Below, piece after piece: positions 1 to 7,250 of a stretch of 18,553 nucleotides of DNA (its first letter is position 1; each line of letters starts with the position of its first letter). The notes under the pieces were generated by a model. That model was not told where the DNA came from and searched no databases. It was given only the letters and a program-made list of their open reading frames with translations. The position numbers and the translations under genes are program-made. Source of the stretch: a bacterium (lineage in GTDB: Bacteria; B130-G9); the NCBI GenBank assembly GCA_021160245.1, contig JAGHCW010000065.1, positions 1 through 18,553 on the forward strand, read 5' to 3'.

Positions 1-1
1 A

Positions 2-3000
2 TCAGGCGCAAGAATCTACTGTCTGAGAAATGGTTTTTCGACGCCGATAGACGAAAGCGCGCGGATATATTTGGAATCTGGGGAATGCAAGGGAATCCCA
101 GGTGAAGGGCGCGAGAGGACGGAGGCGCTGTTGGGGCCTCAAGACGAGTTCTCGATTGAGATACTCCGTATGTTGGGAATTCTTCCAGCCGGGGCCCGTT
201 TAGACCTTTTGGCCGCGACGTTGGACGACGAGAGAGGTGACATTATATCTCACCTTGACTCACTCTGCCGCAGAGGGCTCTTGGTCTGGCGCCAGTGCTC
301 GGAGTCGATGACGATCGCCTTTCGTCACACATTACTGAGGGACTTGTCTCTCTCGTGGGCATCGACCGCAAAATCTCGCGAGACCAACGCCAGGGCGGCC
401 AATTATTGGCGGACATCCGATTGTCAGGACCGTATTCTCGTCAAGTCCAACCTCACTTATCATCTGGCGAAGTCCGGCAAGGGCGTAAAAGCTATAAGAG
501 GATTCGAGGTCCTGGCGGGAGCGTTTCGCCTGTCCGGCTGCTACTTCAGGGCACTTGAGCTGATTACCGAGGCTATTGGTCTTTTCAGGAAGAGCCCGGC
601 ATCTGAATTCAAGGCACTGGGACGCAAACACGGAGCAATGTTGCTCTGTAGGCGAGGAGACCTGCACGTTTTACTTTCCGACTATGACGAGGCGCTCTCA
701 GATTATGCGGATGCGTTGGAGGTCGCTCAAGGCATCAGTTCCGCCTCGCTGCAATGCTCAAGCATGTTGAGAATTGCTGAGGTTCACCGTCTGATGGGCG
801 AACTTCAAAAGGCTATAGAGTTTTTGGAAAATGCAAAATCCACGGCATCCGCAAACGGTGATGCTGATGGCGAGGCAAGAGCGTCACATGCAATGGGCAA
901 GGCGTTATGGCATCAGGGCAAGCTCGAGGATGCCATGAACTGCTTTCAGCTCGCCCTTAATTGCGCCGAGAGTATGCAGCGTGACGAGGCGGAGCATGCC
1001 GCCCTTCTGCATAACATGGGCTCGGCCTTCTGGGCTAAAGGCGATTACGACAAAGCAAGCGAGTACTTCATAAGCTCAAAGCAAATGTCCGAGAAAATCG
1101 GCGATGAGCACATGCGCGCCGTCACTTTGAATAGCATTGGTTCTATACACATGGACCAGTCTGAGATACAAAGCGCGATGCAATTTTATTCGGAGGCTCT
1201 TTCGGCGTTTCGGCTACTCGGCGACAGGCGCAACATATCAACGACTCTGCAGAACATGGCATGTTGCCGCTTCTGGCTGGGCGAGTTTGGATTAGCCATT
1301 CAGAATATCGAGGAAGCAGTCTCCACAAAGCGGCAGATAAGCGATCTTCCCGGCCTTGCTGTAACACTCCTAACCCAGGGCGAGATATTGAGAGAAGTGG
1401 GCGATGTTGACGGCGCCTTTCGCTCGCACTTAGAAGCGAGAAGCCTGCCTTCATCTGCGGCTAGCCCAAGTATCTCTTGCGCGATTGATCTACAGATCGG
1501 CCTGGACTATCTGAGCGCCAACAACTTAAGAACTGCTATTTACACTCTGGAGCGGCTCCAAAGTGAAGAGGACAAGCTTGGGCCCCCCACATTTACTGGA
1601 GTCTTGCAGGGGCTTGCTGAGGCTTATCTCCGACTCGGCAACACCAGCCGGTCAATTGATCTGACTAAACAGGTTCTTGCTAGCCCCAATAAAACTAAGA
1701 AGCATGTAGGTGAAGCTCAAAGCCTAATTTATCTGGCTCAAGCGGAGATGATGAATGGTGATTTTGATGAAGCCAACGACTCATTGAGAAAGGCGAGCCC
1801 CATCGTTAGTAGCATTCAGTCACCGTTGACCCAGTTTCTCTTTCATTGGGCACTTGGCGATCACCATCGGTTGACCGACCGTCCGAATGAGTGTTACGCA
1901 TCCTATGCAGTCGCGGTCTCGTTGTTTGAGGCCCTGCGCGCCTCACTACCGGAGAAGATGCACAGCAAGTTTAATCAGGCGGCGCTCTTCAGCAGGTTCT
2001 TACAGGAATGGCATATTCTGAGACACCAAGAGGAGCAGGATGGCGCTGACACGGAGCCCGATGAAAGCGGCGCCAGCGTCTGCGAGACCTTCGCGCTTCG
2101 TGAGCTATGGGATGAGAGCACTGAGCCCGAACTGCTGGAGGCCTGTGACGTTGTATTAACACATCTTTTCACCGGCACGCCATATCTTCGGGGCTGCATA
2201 TCGATGCGCACCCTCAGCGGAAGGCTGCAACCCGTCAGAGCAAAGGACAGAGAGGGCAATGTGTTGAAGCACAGCTCCCTCAAGAAAGCGCAGGCAATCA
2301 GCCAGAAAGTCAATGCATCGGGATCGCCAGTATTCATATACGAGGGCATTGAGAGACCCCAATGGTTGCGCGAACTTGAGCTTGAAGGCTCACTCGTGTG
2401 TGTTCCATTGTCGGGTAGAGAAGGTCAGATCGGGACACTTTATCTTGATTCGCCGGACACTATGAAACGCTCGGGCAATCACCTCTCGGGCGCCGTCCTG
2501 TCGATGGGCCGCCTAGCGGGCCGGATAATAGAGAACTCGGTTGCTAGAAGAACACAGAACGCCTATGTCAAAGACCTGACAGACCGTGTGAGGCTAATGG
2601 CCAGGGAACAGGACGCATTCCCAATACTGCTGCCGGTCGATAGTTCATCGCGAACGAAGCGCCCGTTCCCGGAGATTATTGGTGAAAGCCCGGAACTCTT
2701 GCGCGTCGCTCGCGAAGCGGAGAAGATAGCTAGCGCCGACGTAACAGTTCTGATTACTGGGGAAACCGGCGTCGGTAAGGAGCTTCTCGCTCAAGCAATT
2801 CACAGCAAAAGCAAAAGAAGGAAAGGACCACTTGCGGTCATAAACTGTGGGGCAATCCCAAGAGACCTAGTTGAAGCGGAGCTCTTCGGATTTGAACGAG
2901 GCGCATTTACCGGGGCGATTAACCAGAAGCAGGGACGGCTTGAATTCGGCGACAAAGGGACGGTCTTCCTGGACGAGATCGGAGAGCTGTCGCTGGATAT

Positions 3001-3613
3001 TCAGGTTAAGCTCTTAAGGTTCCTTGAGACCAAGACCGTCGAGAGAGTCGGTGGGTCGGACACGATTGCCATTGATTGCAGAATAATCGCTGCCACAAAC
3101 CGCGACCTTGAGGAACTGACGAGAAGCGGCGCTTTCAGAGAAGACCTCTTCTATAGGCTGTCGGTCATAAATCTACATGTCCCACCGATCAGGCAGCGAG
3201 GCGATGATGCTCTGCGCCTCGCGAACCACTTCCTAAGCGTGGCCAGGAAGAAGTATGGCAAGAAAAGGAAGGTGTTTTCCGTCGGTGCAATTGAGAAGAT
3301 TATGCGGTACGCCTGGCCGGGTAACGTTCGAGAGCTTCAAAATAGGATTGAAAAGGCCGTTCTTATGTCAATGGGGAACTCCATCGTCGCGTTAGACTTA
3401 GGTTTCTCGGAAAAGACCGAGACCAAGGTCTCTCGCCTCAGAGAGGTGAAGGACGAGATCGAGATATCACGCATAAGAACAGCTCTAAAGGCATCCGGGG
3501 GAAAGGTCGCATTGGCCGCCAGAATCGTAGGACTCTCCAGGCAGAATCTCTATCGCCTCATAAAGAAGCACGATCTTCAACTGGATGCGTTCCGTGAATC
3601 GGAAGATGAATGA
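2..3613 (+). CDS. Large TPR-GAF-AAA+ sigma-54-dependent transcriptional regulator (5' end outside window)
   Basis: Enhancer-binding activator of sigma-54 RNA polymerase. The frame has no stop from base 2, and the first possible start (TTG at 71) lacks a Shine-Dalgarno sequence, so the gene almost certainly begins upstream. Numbering from TTG 71: residues about 20-90 resemble the winged-helix segment that follows an AAA ATPase domain in MalT-like regulators. About 140-640 is a long run of TPR-type helical repeats. About 678-823 is GAF-like. The AAA+ sigma-54 domain has Walker A GETGVGKE (897-904), the sigma-54 contact loop GAFTGA (944-949) and Walker B GTVFLDEI (963-970). The C-terminal Fis-type helix-turn-helix contains GGKVALAARIVGLSRQNLYR. 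There is no receiver domain; TPR and GAF suggest control by protein or small-ligand contact (inference). An upstream kinase or ATPase domain is possible but outside the window. Target genes are unknown. Confidence 0.9.
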   Translation, partial: SGARIYCLRNGFSTPIDESARIYLESGECKGIPGEGRERTEALLGPQDEFSIEILRMLGILPAGARLDLLAATLDDERGDIISHLDSLCRRGLLVWRQCSESMTIAFRHTLLRDLSLSWASTAKSRETNARAANYWRTSDCQDRILVKSNLTYHLAKSGKGVKAIRGFEVLAGAFRLSGCYFRALELITEAIGLFRKSPASEFKALGRKHGAMLLCRRGDLHVLLSDYDEALSDYADALEVAQGISSASLQCSSMLRIAEVHRLMGELQKAIEFLENAKSTASANGDADGEARASHAMGKALWHQGKLEDAMNCFQLALNCAESMQRDEAEHAALLHNMGSAFWAKGDYDKASEYFISSKQMSEKIGDEHMRAVTLNSIGSIHMDQSEIQSAMQFYSEALSAFRLLGDRRNISTTLQNMACCRFWLGEFGLAIQNIEEAVSTKRQISDLPGLAVTLLTQGEILREVGDVDGAFRSHLEARSLPSSAASPSISCAIDLQIGLDYLSANNLRTAIYTLERLQSEEDKLGPPTFTGVLQGLAEAYLRLGNTSRSIDLTKQVLASPNKTKKHVGEAQSLIYLAQAEMMNGDFDEANDSLRKASPIVSSIQSPLTQFLFHWALGDHHRLTDRPNECYASYAVAVSLFEALRASLPEKMHSKFNQAALFSRFLQEWHILRHQEEQDGADTEPDESGASVCETFALRELWDESTEPELLEACDVVLTHLFTGTPYLRGCISMRTLSGRLQPVRAKDREGNVLKHSSLKKAQAISQKVNASGSPVFIYEGIERPQWLRELELEGSLVCVPLSGREGQIGTLYLDSPDTMKRSGNHLSGAVLSMGRLAGRIIENSVARRTQNAYVKDLTDRVRLMAREQDAFPILLPVDSSSRTKRPFPEIIGESPELLRVAREAEKIASADVTVLITGETGVGKELLAQAIHSKSKRRKGPLAVINCGAIPRDLVEAELFGFERGAFTGAINQKQGRLEFGDKGTVFLDEIGELSLDIQVKLLRFLETKTVERVGGSDTIAIDCRIIAATNRDLEELTRSGAFREDLFYRLSVINLHVPPIRQRGDDALRLANHFLSVARKKYGKKRKVFSVGAIEKIMRYAWPGNVRELQNRIEKAVLMSMGNSIVALDLGFSEKTETKVSRLREVKDEIEISRIRTALKASGGKVALAARIVGLSRQNLYRLIKKHDLQLDAFRESEDE

Positions 3614-3662
3614 TCTGACATTCTCGAGCGTGGGATTTGTAGCATCATAATTCTTGAAATAG

Positions 3663-4020
3663 CAGGAGTTTTCGTATTTTAAGTTTGTGATTGGTTGTGT
3701 TGTTGGCTCCGGGGCCTGGTTTCGGTGAACAAAGAAGTGGAGTTGAGGTGATGCGATGTCTCGGTTCCCTGAAAGGGGACTACAATAGTAGCCGTAGGCG
3801 GAAGCCTACGGACTTGGATTGCGCCGGTATCCTCACTGCCCCGATAGGGTTTAACAGCCCCATCTACAGGGCTATGTTCAGCCCCTGCACGGCTGAGGAG
3901 CTCTTTTGTTCGCCCCTGATTCCGTAGGCTTCCGCCTACGGCTACCATTGTTCATCCCTTTCAGGGATACAGGAAGAACGCCTTCAACAGAGCAGATCCG
4001 GGAACGAATACGAAAACTCC
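3663..4020. mobile_element. MITE-like non-autonomous element with 15-bp terminal inverted repeats
   Basis: Perfect 15-bp inverted repeats lie at the ends: AGGAGTTTTCGTATT (3664-3678) and its reverse complement (4007-4021). They are flanked by an identical 11-bp direct repeat TCTTGAAATAG at 3652-3662 and 4021-4031, as expected of a target-site duplication. The last repeat base and the TIR base at 4021 coincide, so the exact boundary is uncertain by 1 bp. The interior encodes no transposase or credible protein; short ORFs on both strands merely read through the palindromes. This looks like a small element mobilised in trans by a transposase elsewhere. The family cannot be named from the ends. 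The coexistence of TIRs, target duplication and an internal REP pair is unusual. Confidence 0.65.
3766..3967. repeat. REPIN-like inverted pair of REP palindromes
   Basis: Two 46-bp arms (3766-3811 and 3922-3967) are reverse complements at 41 of 46 positions, separated by 110 bp. Each arm contains a REP-type unit: the tetranucleotide GTAG (3788-3791; CTAC at 3942-3945 on the other arm) at the foot of a perfect hairpin, CCGTAGGC-loop-GCCTACGG. The loop is GGAA at 3800-3803 and TTCC at 3930-3933. The outer arm ends are the palindrome CCCTGAAAGGG and its mirror CCCTTTCAGGG. GTAG-headed hairpins in inverted pairs are the classical form of REPs spread by RAYT (Y1/IS200-like) transposases. No RAYT gene is in this window. 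The spacer holds two further short hairpins (AGCCC/GGGCT and CAGCC/GGCTG). Confidence 0.7.
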
Positions 4021-4034
4021 TCTTGAAATAGGGG

Positions 4035-4064
4035 TTGACGTCTGGACGATGATCGGATTATAGT
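4035..4064 (+). promoter_or_regulatory. Candidate sigma-70-type promoter
   Basis: TTGACG (4035-4040), an 18-bp spacer and TATAGT (4059-4064) each differ from consensus at one base. The -35 box begins 4 bp after the right-hand 11-bp repeat of the MITE-like element. The next supported gene starts about 500 bp downstream, so it may drive a long leader of the receiver-domain gene or an untranslated RNA. Seen by eye only. Confidence 0.4.
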
Positions 4065-4538
4065 ATAACTTAGTGTTTATTTATTTCAGGGCGGGTCAAC
4101 CGGACGTGCTTATTGAGGCGTCTCCGGCCGGCCTTCGTCAGGAATCTTTTGCCTGAGGAGAAAGGGCGATGTCGTGCGTTACCTGACTATTCCAGCCTCA
4201 AGCGCCGTATGCGTGGTGGTGCTGGTACCGTCTTCTCTCTCCAATGGCTCCTTCTGATTCCTGCTCGCTCAATATTCTGTATTGTTTTCTGCTAGTATGG
4301 GTTTTGCTTGGATCAATGCTTTGCCTCCGTCCTCGGTACGCCGAGCGCGAATGCAACGCATGCCAGAAGGACGCAAGCGGAGGCTCTTGCAAGCGGCAGT
4401 TTACGCTGAGTGGAATGGTTCCGTAATGTTGTATTCCGGGGCGGAACTTTTGGTTGGTTTGATCGCATTATGACGCATATTTCGCCATAGCGTTGCGATT
4501 GCCAGTCGCATTCAGGATCAAACCGGGATACATCGGAC
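4065..4538. other. Non-coding stretch with no recognisable gene
   Basis: Open frames on both strands here are short, lack convincing ribosome binding sites and resemble no family I know. A strong SD (GAGGAG at 4155-4160) precedes an ATG at 4169, but that frame encodes only MSCVT before a stop at 4184. The stretch also contains the foldable segment listed separately at 4323-4384. It may be a long 5' leader or decayed sequence. Confidence 0.4.
4323..4384 (+). other. Candidate branched RNA structure
   Basis: GCCTCCG (4323-4329) pairs with CGGAGGC (4378-4384), enclosing the hairpin CTCGG-TACG-CCGAG (4332-4345) and a small ATGC-AAC-GCAT hairpin (4351-4361). This gives a three-way-junction shape. 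It lies downstream of the candidate promoter at 4035-4064 in gene-free sequence. It does not match a riboswitch consensus I recognise; I compared it with the c-di-GMP GEMM motif and it lacks the required core. It could be chance pairing. Confidence 0.2.
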
Positions 4539-4562
4539 ATGAACCGGAGAAAGGCCAGTAAG

Positions 4563-5048
4563 ATGAACGTTGGGCATGAGATGCCGCAAAATTCTGAGCA
4601 AAAGGGAATCGATGCCGCATGCGCGAAGTCCTCAGACCATTGGAGAATTCTGATCGTAGATGACGAGCAGATTCTCCGTGAGATATGGCAAGATGCACTG
4701 CAGGACGAGGGATATGATGTTGCAACCGCCAAAGACCCAGAGGAAGCGCTTAAGATGCTCGACTCTAGGGAATTTGATCTAGTCCTTCTGGACCAGGTTT
4801 TCAAGGCAAGCGCATTGAATGGACTTGACGCGCTCCGCGAGATGAATACTCGCCGATATTCTGCAGCAGTCATAATGATGACGGGCTATACGGACGCAGA
4901 GCCCAACATCGTCAAGGCCGTCAGAGAGGGGGCCTATCGGCACACAATTAGAAAGCCGTCAACGCTTACGGAAATCATGGAGATCGTTCGCAATTGCCTC
5001 CTAGAGCGCAGTAGGGAAACAAGAGAATCCGTCGCTCCCGAGCTCTAA
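4563..5048 (+). CDS. Stand-alone response-regulator receiver-domain protein
   Basis: A single receiver domain of 161 residues with no output domain. The acidic pair is D33-D34 in ILIVDDEQ, the phospho-acceptor is D77 in LVLLDQVF, the switch Thr is T107 in MMTGYTD and the conserved Lys is K131 in IRKP. It should accept phosphate from a histidine kinase and act by protein contact, like CheY/Spo0F-type proteins (family knowledge; partner unknown). The segment after D77 is two residues longer than usual and lacks the typical Pro. The start at 4563 is preferred because AGAAAGG lies 8 bp upstream; an in-frame ATG at 4539 has poorer spacing. The first 25 or so residues look unstructured. No kinase gene is adjacent. 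Its 3' end overlaps the convergent membrane gene by 4 bp. Confidence 0.85.
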   Translation: MNVGHEMPQNSEQKGIDAACAKSSDHWRILIVDDEQILREIWQDALQDEGYDVATAKDPEEALKMLDSREFDLVLLDQVFKASALNGLDALREMNTRRYSAAVIMMTGYTDAEPNIVKAVREGAYRHTIRKPSTLTEIMEIVRNCLLERSRETRESVAPEL

Positions 5049-5662
5049 GATTCTAGGGGATTATTCGCCAGCTTATCTTCAGCATTTGGGATGTACTTCC
5101 CGGCAGTCTCACCCATCAATTGTGCCGCCGCGAGAAGCGCAAAGAAACCGGCAAAAGCCGTCCCGGTCGCAAAGAGGACGAGCAAGAAGCACCGAATGAA
5201 CACGCCCAAGTATTCTCCGAAGAAACCAAACACCCTAAAGAGCCTTCGAATCTGAAAAGCGCTCTTCATGAATCCCGTACTCAGCCAATTTGCGATGGCC
5301 CAGGGAAGGAAGACTGTGGCCAGAGAAGTCAGAACGATGGCGATTGTGAGAAAAATATGGAAGCCCCCCGTCTTGTAGGTCACATGCGCCCCCCAGATGG
5401 CAAGAGCAGGAAATACATAGTAGGCCAGAGCAATCACAAAGCCCTTTAGGCCAAGGATAAAGGACTGGCCGGCTTTCCAACTAGGCAAGCCCTTAGTCTT
5501 GTTGCCTCGGATGCAAGCCCTGAAAACGAGTAAGAGGTAGCCCTTAGCGAAGGCGGCAAGAATTGGCATACAGAGCATCAGCCCACCCAAAAACACCTTC
5601 CGCATCCAGTGCTTGTCTTCAAGAATCTTGACGAGCGCCTCGGTGATAGTCATCTTGCGCAT
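5045..5662 (-). CDS. DUF4013-like multi-pass membrane protein
   Basis: A 205-residue hydrophobic protein with no known catalytic role. Four or five membrane segments are visible, at about residues 23-47, 69-92, 100-125 and 140-180. The N-terminal pattern (a GG-rich first helix, then AKGYLLLVFRACIRG, a short LPSW motif and a GQSFILGLKG helix) matches my memory of the DUF4013 family. The start is well supported: ATG at 5662-5660 with GGGAGG (5671-5676) 9 bp upstream on the minus strand. It is convergent with the receiver-domain gene and the two overlap by 4 bp at their stops, so no intergenic terminator fits between them. A possible promoter lies at 5726-5755. Its function and any link to neighbours are unknown. 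Confidence 0.75.
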   Translation of the reverse strand: MRKMTITEALVKILEDKHWMRKVFLGGLMLCMPILAAFAKGYLLLVFRACIRGNKTKGLPSWKAGQSFILGLKGFVIALAYYVFPALAIWGAHVTYKTGGFHIFLTIAIVLTSLATVFLPWAIANWLSTGFMKSAFQIRRLFRVFGFFGEYLGVFIRCFLLVLFATGTAFAGFFALLAAAQLMGETAGKYIPNAEDKLANNPLES

Positions 5663-5725
5663 TATTCTAGCCTCCCAACTAGTTGCTTAGCATCGGTCTG
5701 CAATTGAGTCATCAAACATGTTGAA

Positions 5726-5755
5726 AGCATAACAATTGTCATCGCATAAGGGCAA
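5726..5755 (-). promoter_or_regulatory. Candidate promoter for the DUF4013-like gene
   Basis: On the minus strand TTGCCC (5755-5750), an 18-bp spacer and TATGCT (5731-5726) resemble a sigma-70 promoter located about 65 bp upstream of the start codon. The match to consensus is moderate. Confidence 0.3.
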
Positions 5756-5920
5756 TCGAATCTAAAACAGAAGCAATCAGAAAGGGCTCGTATTGAGCGC
5801 TATGTTCATCTCATCTCGTGATTCCCCTTTCACCCTCACATTCGTATTTAGGCCGCATTGCTGAGGGGAACAGTCTCATAAAAACCAAAGCTGAAAATGC
5901 TCGGGAGGCGGCTAAAAGGC

Positions 5921-5995
5921 TGGTGGGCGATACTGGATTTGAACCAGTGACCCCCGCCGTGTGAAGGCGGTGCTCTACCCCTGAGCCAATCGCCC
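5921..5995 (-). tRNA. tRNA-Val (anticodon CAC), CCA end encoded
   Basis: The minus strand folds as a full cloverleaf. The acceptor stem GGGCGAT (5995-5989) pairs with ATCGCCC (5931-5925). A D-arm with GCTCAGGGGTAGAGC follows. The anticodon stem CCGCC/GGCGG surrounds the loop TTCACAC, with anticodon CAC at 5963-5961 reading the Val codon GUG. The T-arm is ACTGG-TTCAAAT-CCAGT. The discriminator is A (5924), and CCA follows in the genome (5923-5921). The gene stands alone, with its own promoter. Confidence 0.95.
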
Positions 5996-6008
5996 TTTGA
6001 CCATTCTT

Positions 6009-6037
6009 AAAATAACAACCCGGTGCTGCAGCTTCAA
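6009..6037 (-). promoter_or_regulatory. Promoter of tRNA-Val
   Basis: On the minus strand TTGAAG (6037-6032), exactly 17 bp, then TATTTT (6014-6009). The -10 box ends 13 bp before the mature tRNA 5' end, a normal distance for a tRNA promoter. Confidence 0.55.
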
Positions 6038-6540
6038 GTCTATATTTCACATCTCGGGAATGATCTGAATCCGGCCGACATGGATGAGGCGATTGGCGAG
6101 CGCACATCTCCCAATAGTCCGCATCAAGAAAGCCGATAATTCCGACACGATTTGTGATGTTTGAGTCAAAAACAACAAGATGTAGTGTTGTAAGTACTGG
6201 CGCACAATATCTTGAAAACAGGGCATTATCCTCACCCTTCAGTGAATCATCAATCGGGAATCGTATGCAATTGGCCCTGCAAAGGGCGATTAAGTTGGAT
6301 GAAACAGAGAGGAGTGGTTGCTTTCAGGAAAGTCGCTGATATTTCGTTGCTATTCTCGGCCTGAGTTGTCATTTCGTGCTTTCCTTTGGTGCAGGTCGGC
6401 CTGCATGGAGCATTATTGGGCATAATCGGGCTGAAGGAGGGAATGATTTAAGAAAGTCTAACTTGGCTTATAAAAGCGGATAATAGTTGTTACTGTTCTG
6501 ATTATAGGTGGTTACCTGCCAGATTGTGCATAATATACAG
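6038..6540. other. Intergenic stretch between tRNA-Val and the dcw promoter
   Basis: No coding region is supported; the short frames on both strands lack ribosome binding sites and recognisable motifs. A small hairpin GCAGG-TCGG-CCTGC lies at 6391-6404. A loose GGG repetition (6418, 6428, 6439) is discussed under rejected items. Confidence 0.4.
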
Positions 6541-6569
6541 TTGACAAGGGGTAACTAGTAGGTTTTAAT
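6541..6569 (+). promoter_or_regulatory. Promoter of the dcw operon (mraZ promoter)
   Basis: TTGACA (6541-6546) is a perfect -35 box; after a 17-bp spacer comes TTTAAT (6564-6569), one mismatch from TATAAT. Transcription would start near 6576 and leave a leader of about 85 bases before mraZ. Imperfect inverted arms AAGGGGT (6546-6552) and ATCCCTT (6568-6574) flank the spacer and could be an operator (inference). Confidence 0.65.
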
Positions 6570-6660
6570 CCCTTATACAGACCGGGCAATGTATTAACTA
6601 CGTGATGTAACGCCCTGGAACCTGGGGTCATCTCAGTTCGATTAATCGGGGAGTAGGTCA

Positions 6661-7218
6661 GTGCCTAAGAAAGCCCAGCGAGGCGATGTGGACGAGTCCT
6701 TTACATTCAGCCAAGGAATGAAGCGTGTTCCGATCGACGCGAAGAGTCGGATAACGATTCCCAGGTTGTGGCGTTCTATTTTCGAGGACAAGGACCGTGG
6801 GGATCACATGCTTTGTCTGGTGGCGGATCGATGCAGAATCGATGTTCTCCCTCAGAAGTTATATCAGGAAAAACAGCTTCGCATTAGCAGAAACAATAGT
6901 ATGTATCTAGAAGACATTAAGGCGAAGCGAGCAATGCAGGCAAGGACCGAGAAGAAGGGCCTTGACGCCGAGGGGCGTCTGACGTTGTCGAAGCGGATGC
7001 AAACGATGACGCACATCAGCTCTCGCGCTGTGCTCATCTGGATGGAAGATTGGTTGGAGATTTGGTCCGAAGTGGAGTTCGACGCATGGGAGAAGACCGC
7101 TCCCACTATGGACGAACTCGAGGCGAGAGTCTCCGTGCCGATTAAGTCAGACGAAATACCCGAGAAAGCCACCGCTCTTGGTCAGAACCAGCAGGATGCT
7201 GGCGAGGCTGAACAGTAG
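6661..7218 (+). CDS. mraZ: MraZ, dcw operon transcriptional regulator
   Basis: DNA-binding repressor of the dcw operon, built from two AbrB-like swapped-hairpin halves. The paired signature is visible as IDAKSRITIP (residues 25-34) and LDAEGRLTLS (101-110). In the first the usual Gly is Ser; in the second the usual Pro is Ser. At 185 residues it is longer than the usual 145-155, with about 18 extra N-terminal residues and a charged C-terminal tail. GTG at 6661 is chosen because GGGGAG (6648-6653) sits 7 bp upstream; an internal ATG at 6718 would trim the extra N-terminus. It is the first gene of the operon. I could not find the typical array of TGGG boxes at 10-bp spacing between promoter and gene, so its operator here is unclear. 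Confidence 0.9.
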   Translation: MPKKAQRGDVDESFTFSQGMKRVPIDAKSRITIPRLWRSIFEDKDRGDHMLCLVADRCRIDVLPQKLYQEKQLRISRNNSMYLEDIKAKRAMQARTEKKGLDAEGRLTLSKRMQTMTHISSRAVLIWMEDWLEIWSEVEFDAWEKTAPTMDELEARVSVPIKSDEIPEKATALGQNQQDAGEAEQ

Positions 7219-7250
7219 CGGAGTCTTTTTATCAGTTCTCCAGGGGAAGT

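Noticed and set aside
3679-3948. Overlapping ORFs of about 80-90 residues on both strands inside the repeat element
   Set aside because: They simply read through the inverted-repeat arms and spacer, lack Shine-Dalgarno sites and have no recognisable domain; the DNA is better explained as a repeat element.
4340-4385. Possible c-di-GMP (GEMM) riboswitch because of GGACGCAAGCGG
   Set aside because: The conserved partner half of the GEMM core and the CAAAGCC element are missing, so the resemblance is superficial.
4313-4873. Minus-strand ORF of 186 residues
   Set aside because: More than half is antisense to the receiver-domain gene, its sequence is Ser/Arg-rich shadow-like and matches no family.
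6047-6339. ORFs of about 60 residues on both strands between tRNA-Val and mraZ
   Set aside because: No ribosome binding site, no domain, and they overlap one another on opposite strands.
6417-6441. GGG triplets at 6418, 6428 and 6439 as possible MraZ boxes
   Set aside because: They lie over 100 bp upstream of the best promoter, spacing drifts from 10 to 11 bp, and only one unit is TGGG; kept only as a weak alternative.
6463-6478. TTGGCTTATAAAAGC as a sigma-54 -24/-12 promoter
   Set aside because: The GG and GC pairs are separated by 9 rather than 10 bases, and the surrounding consensus is poor.
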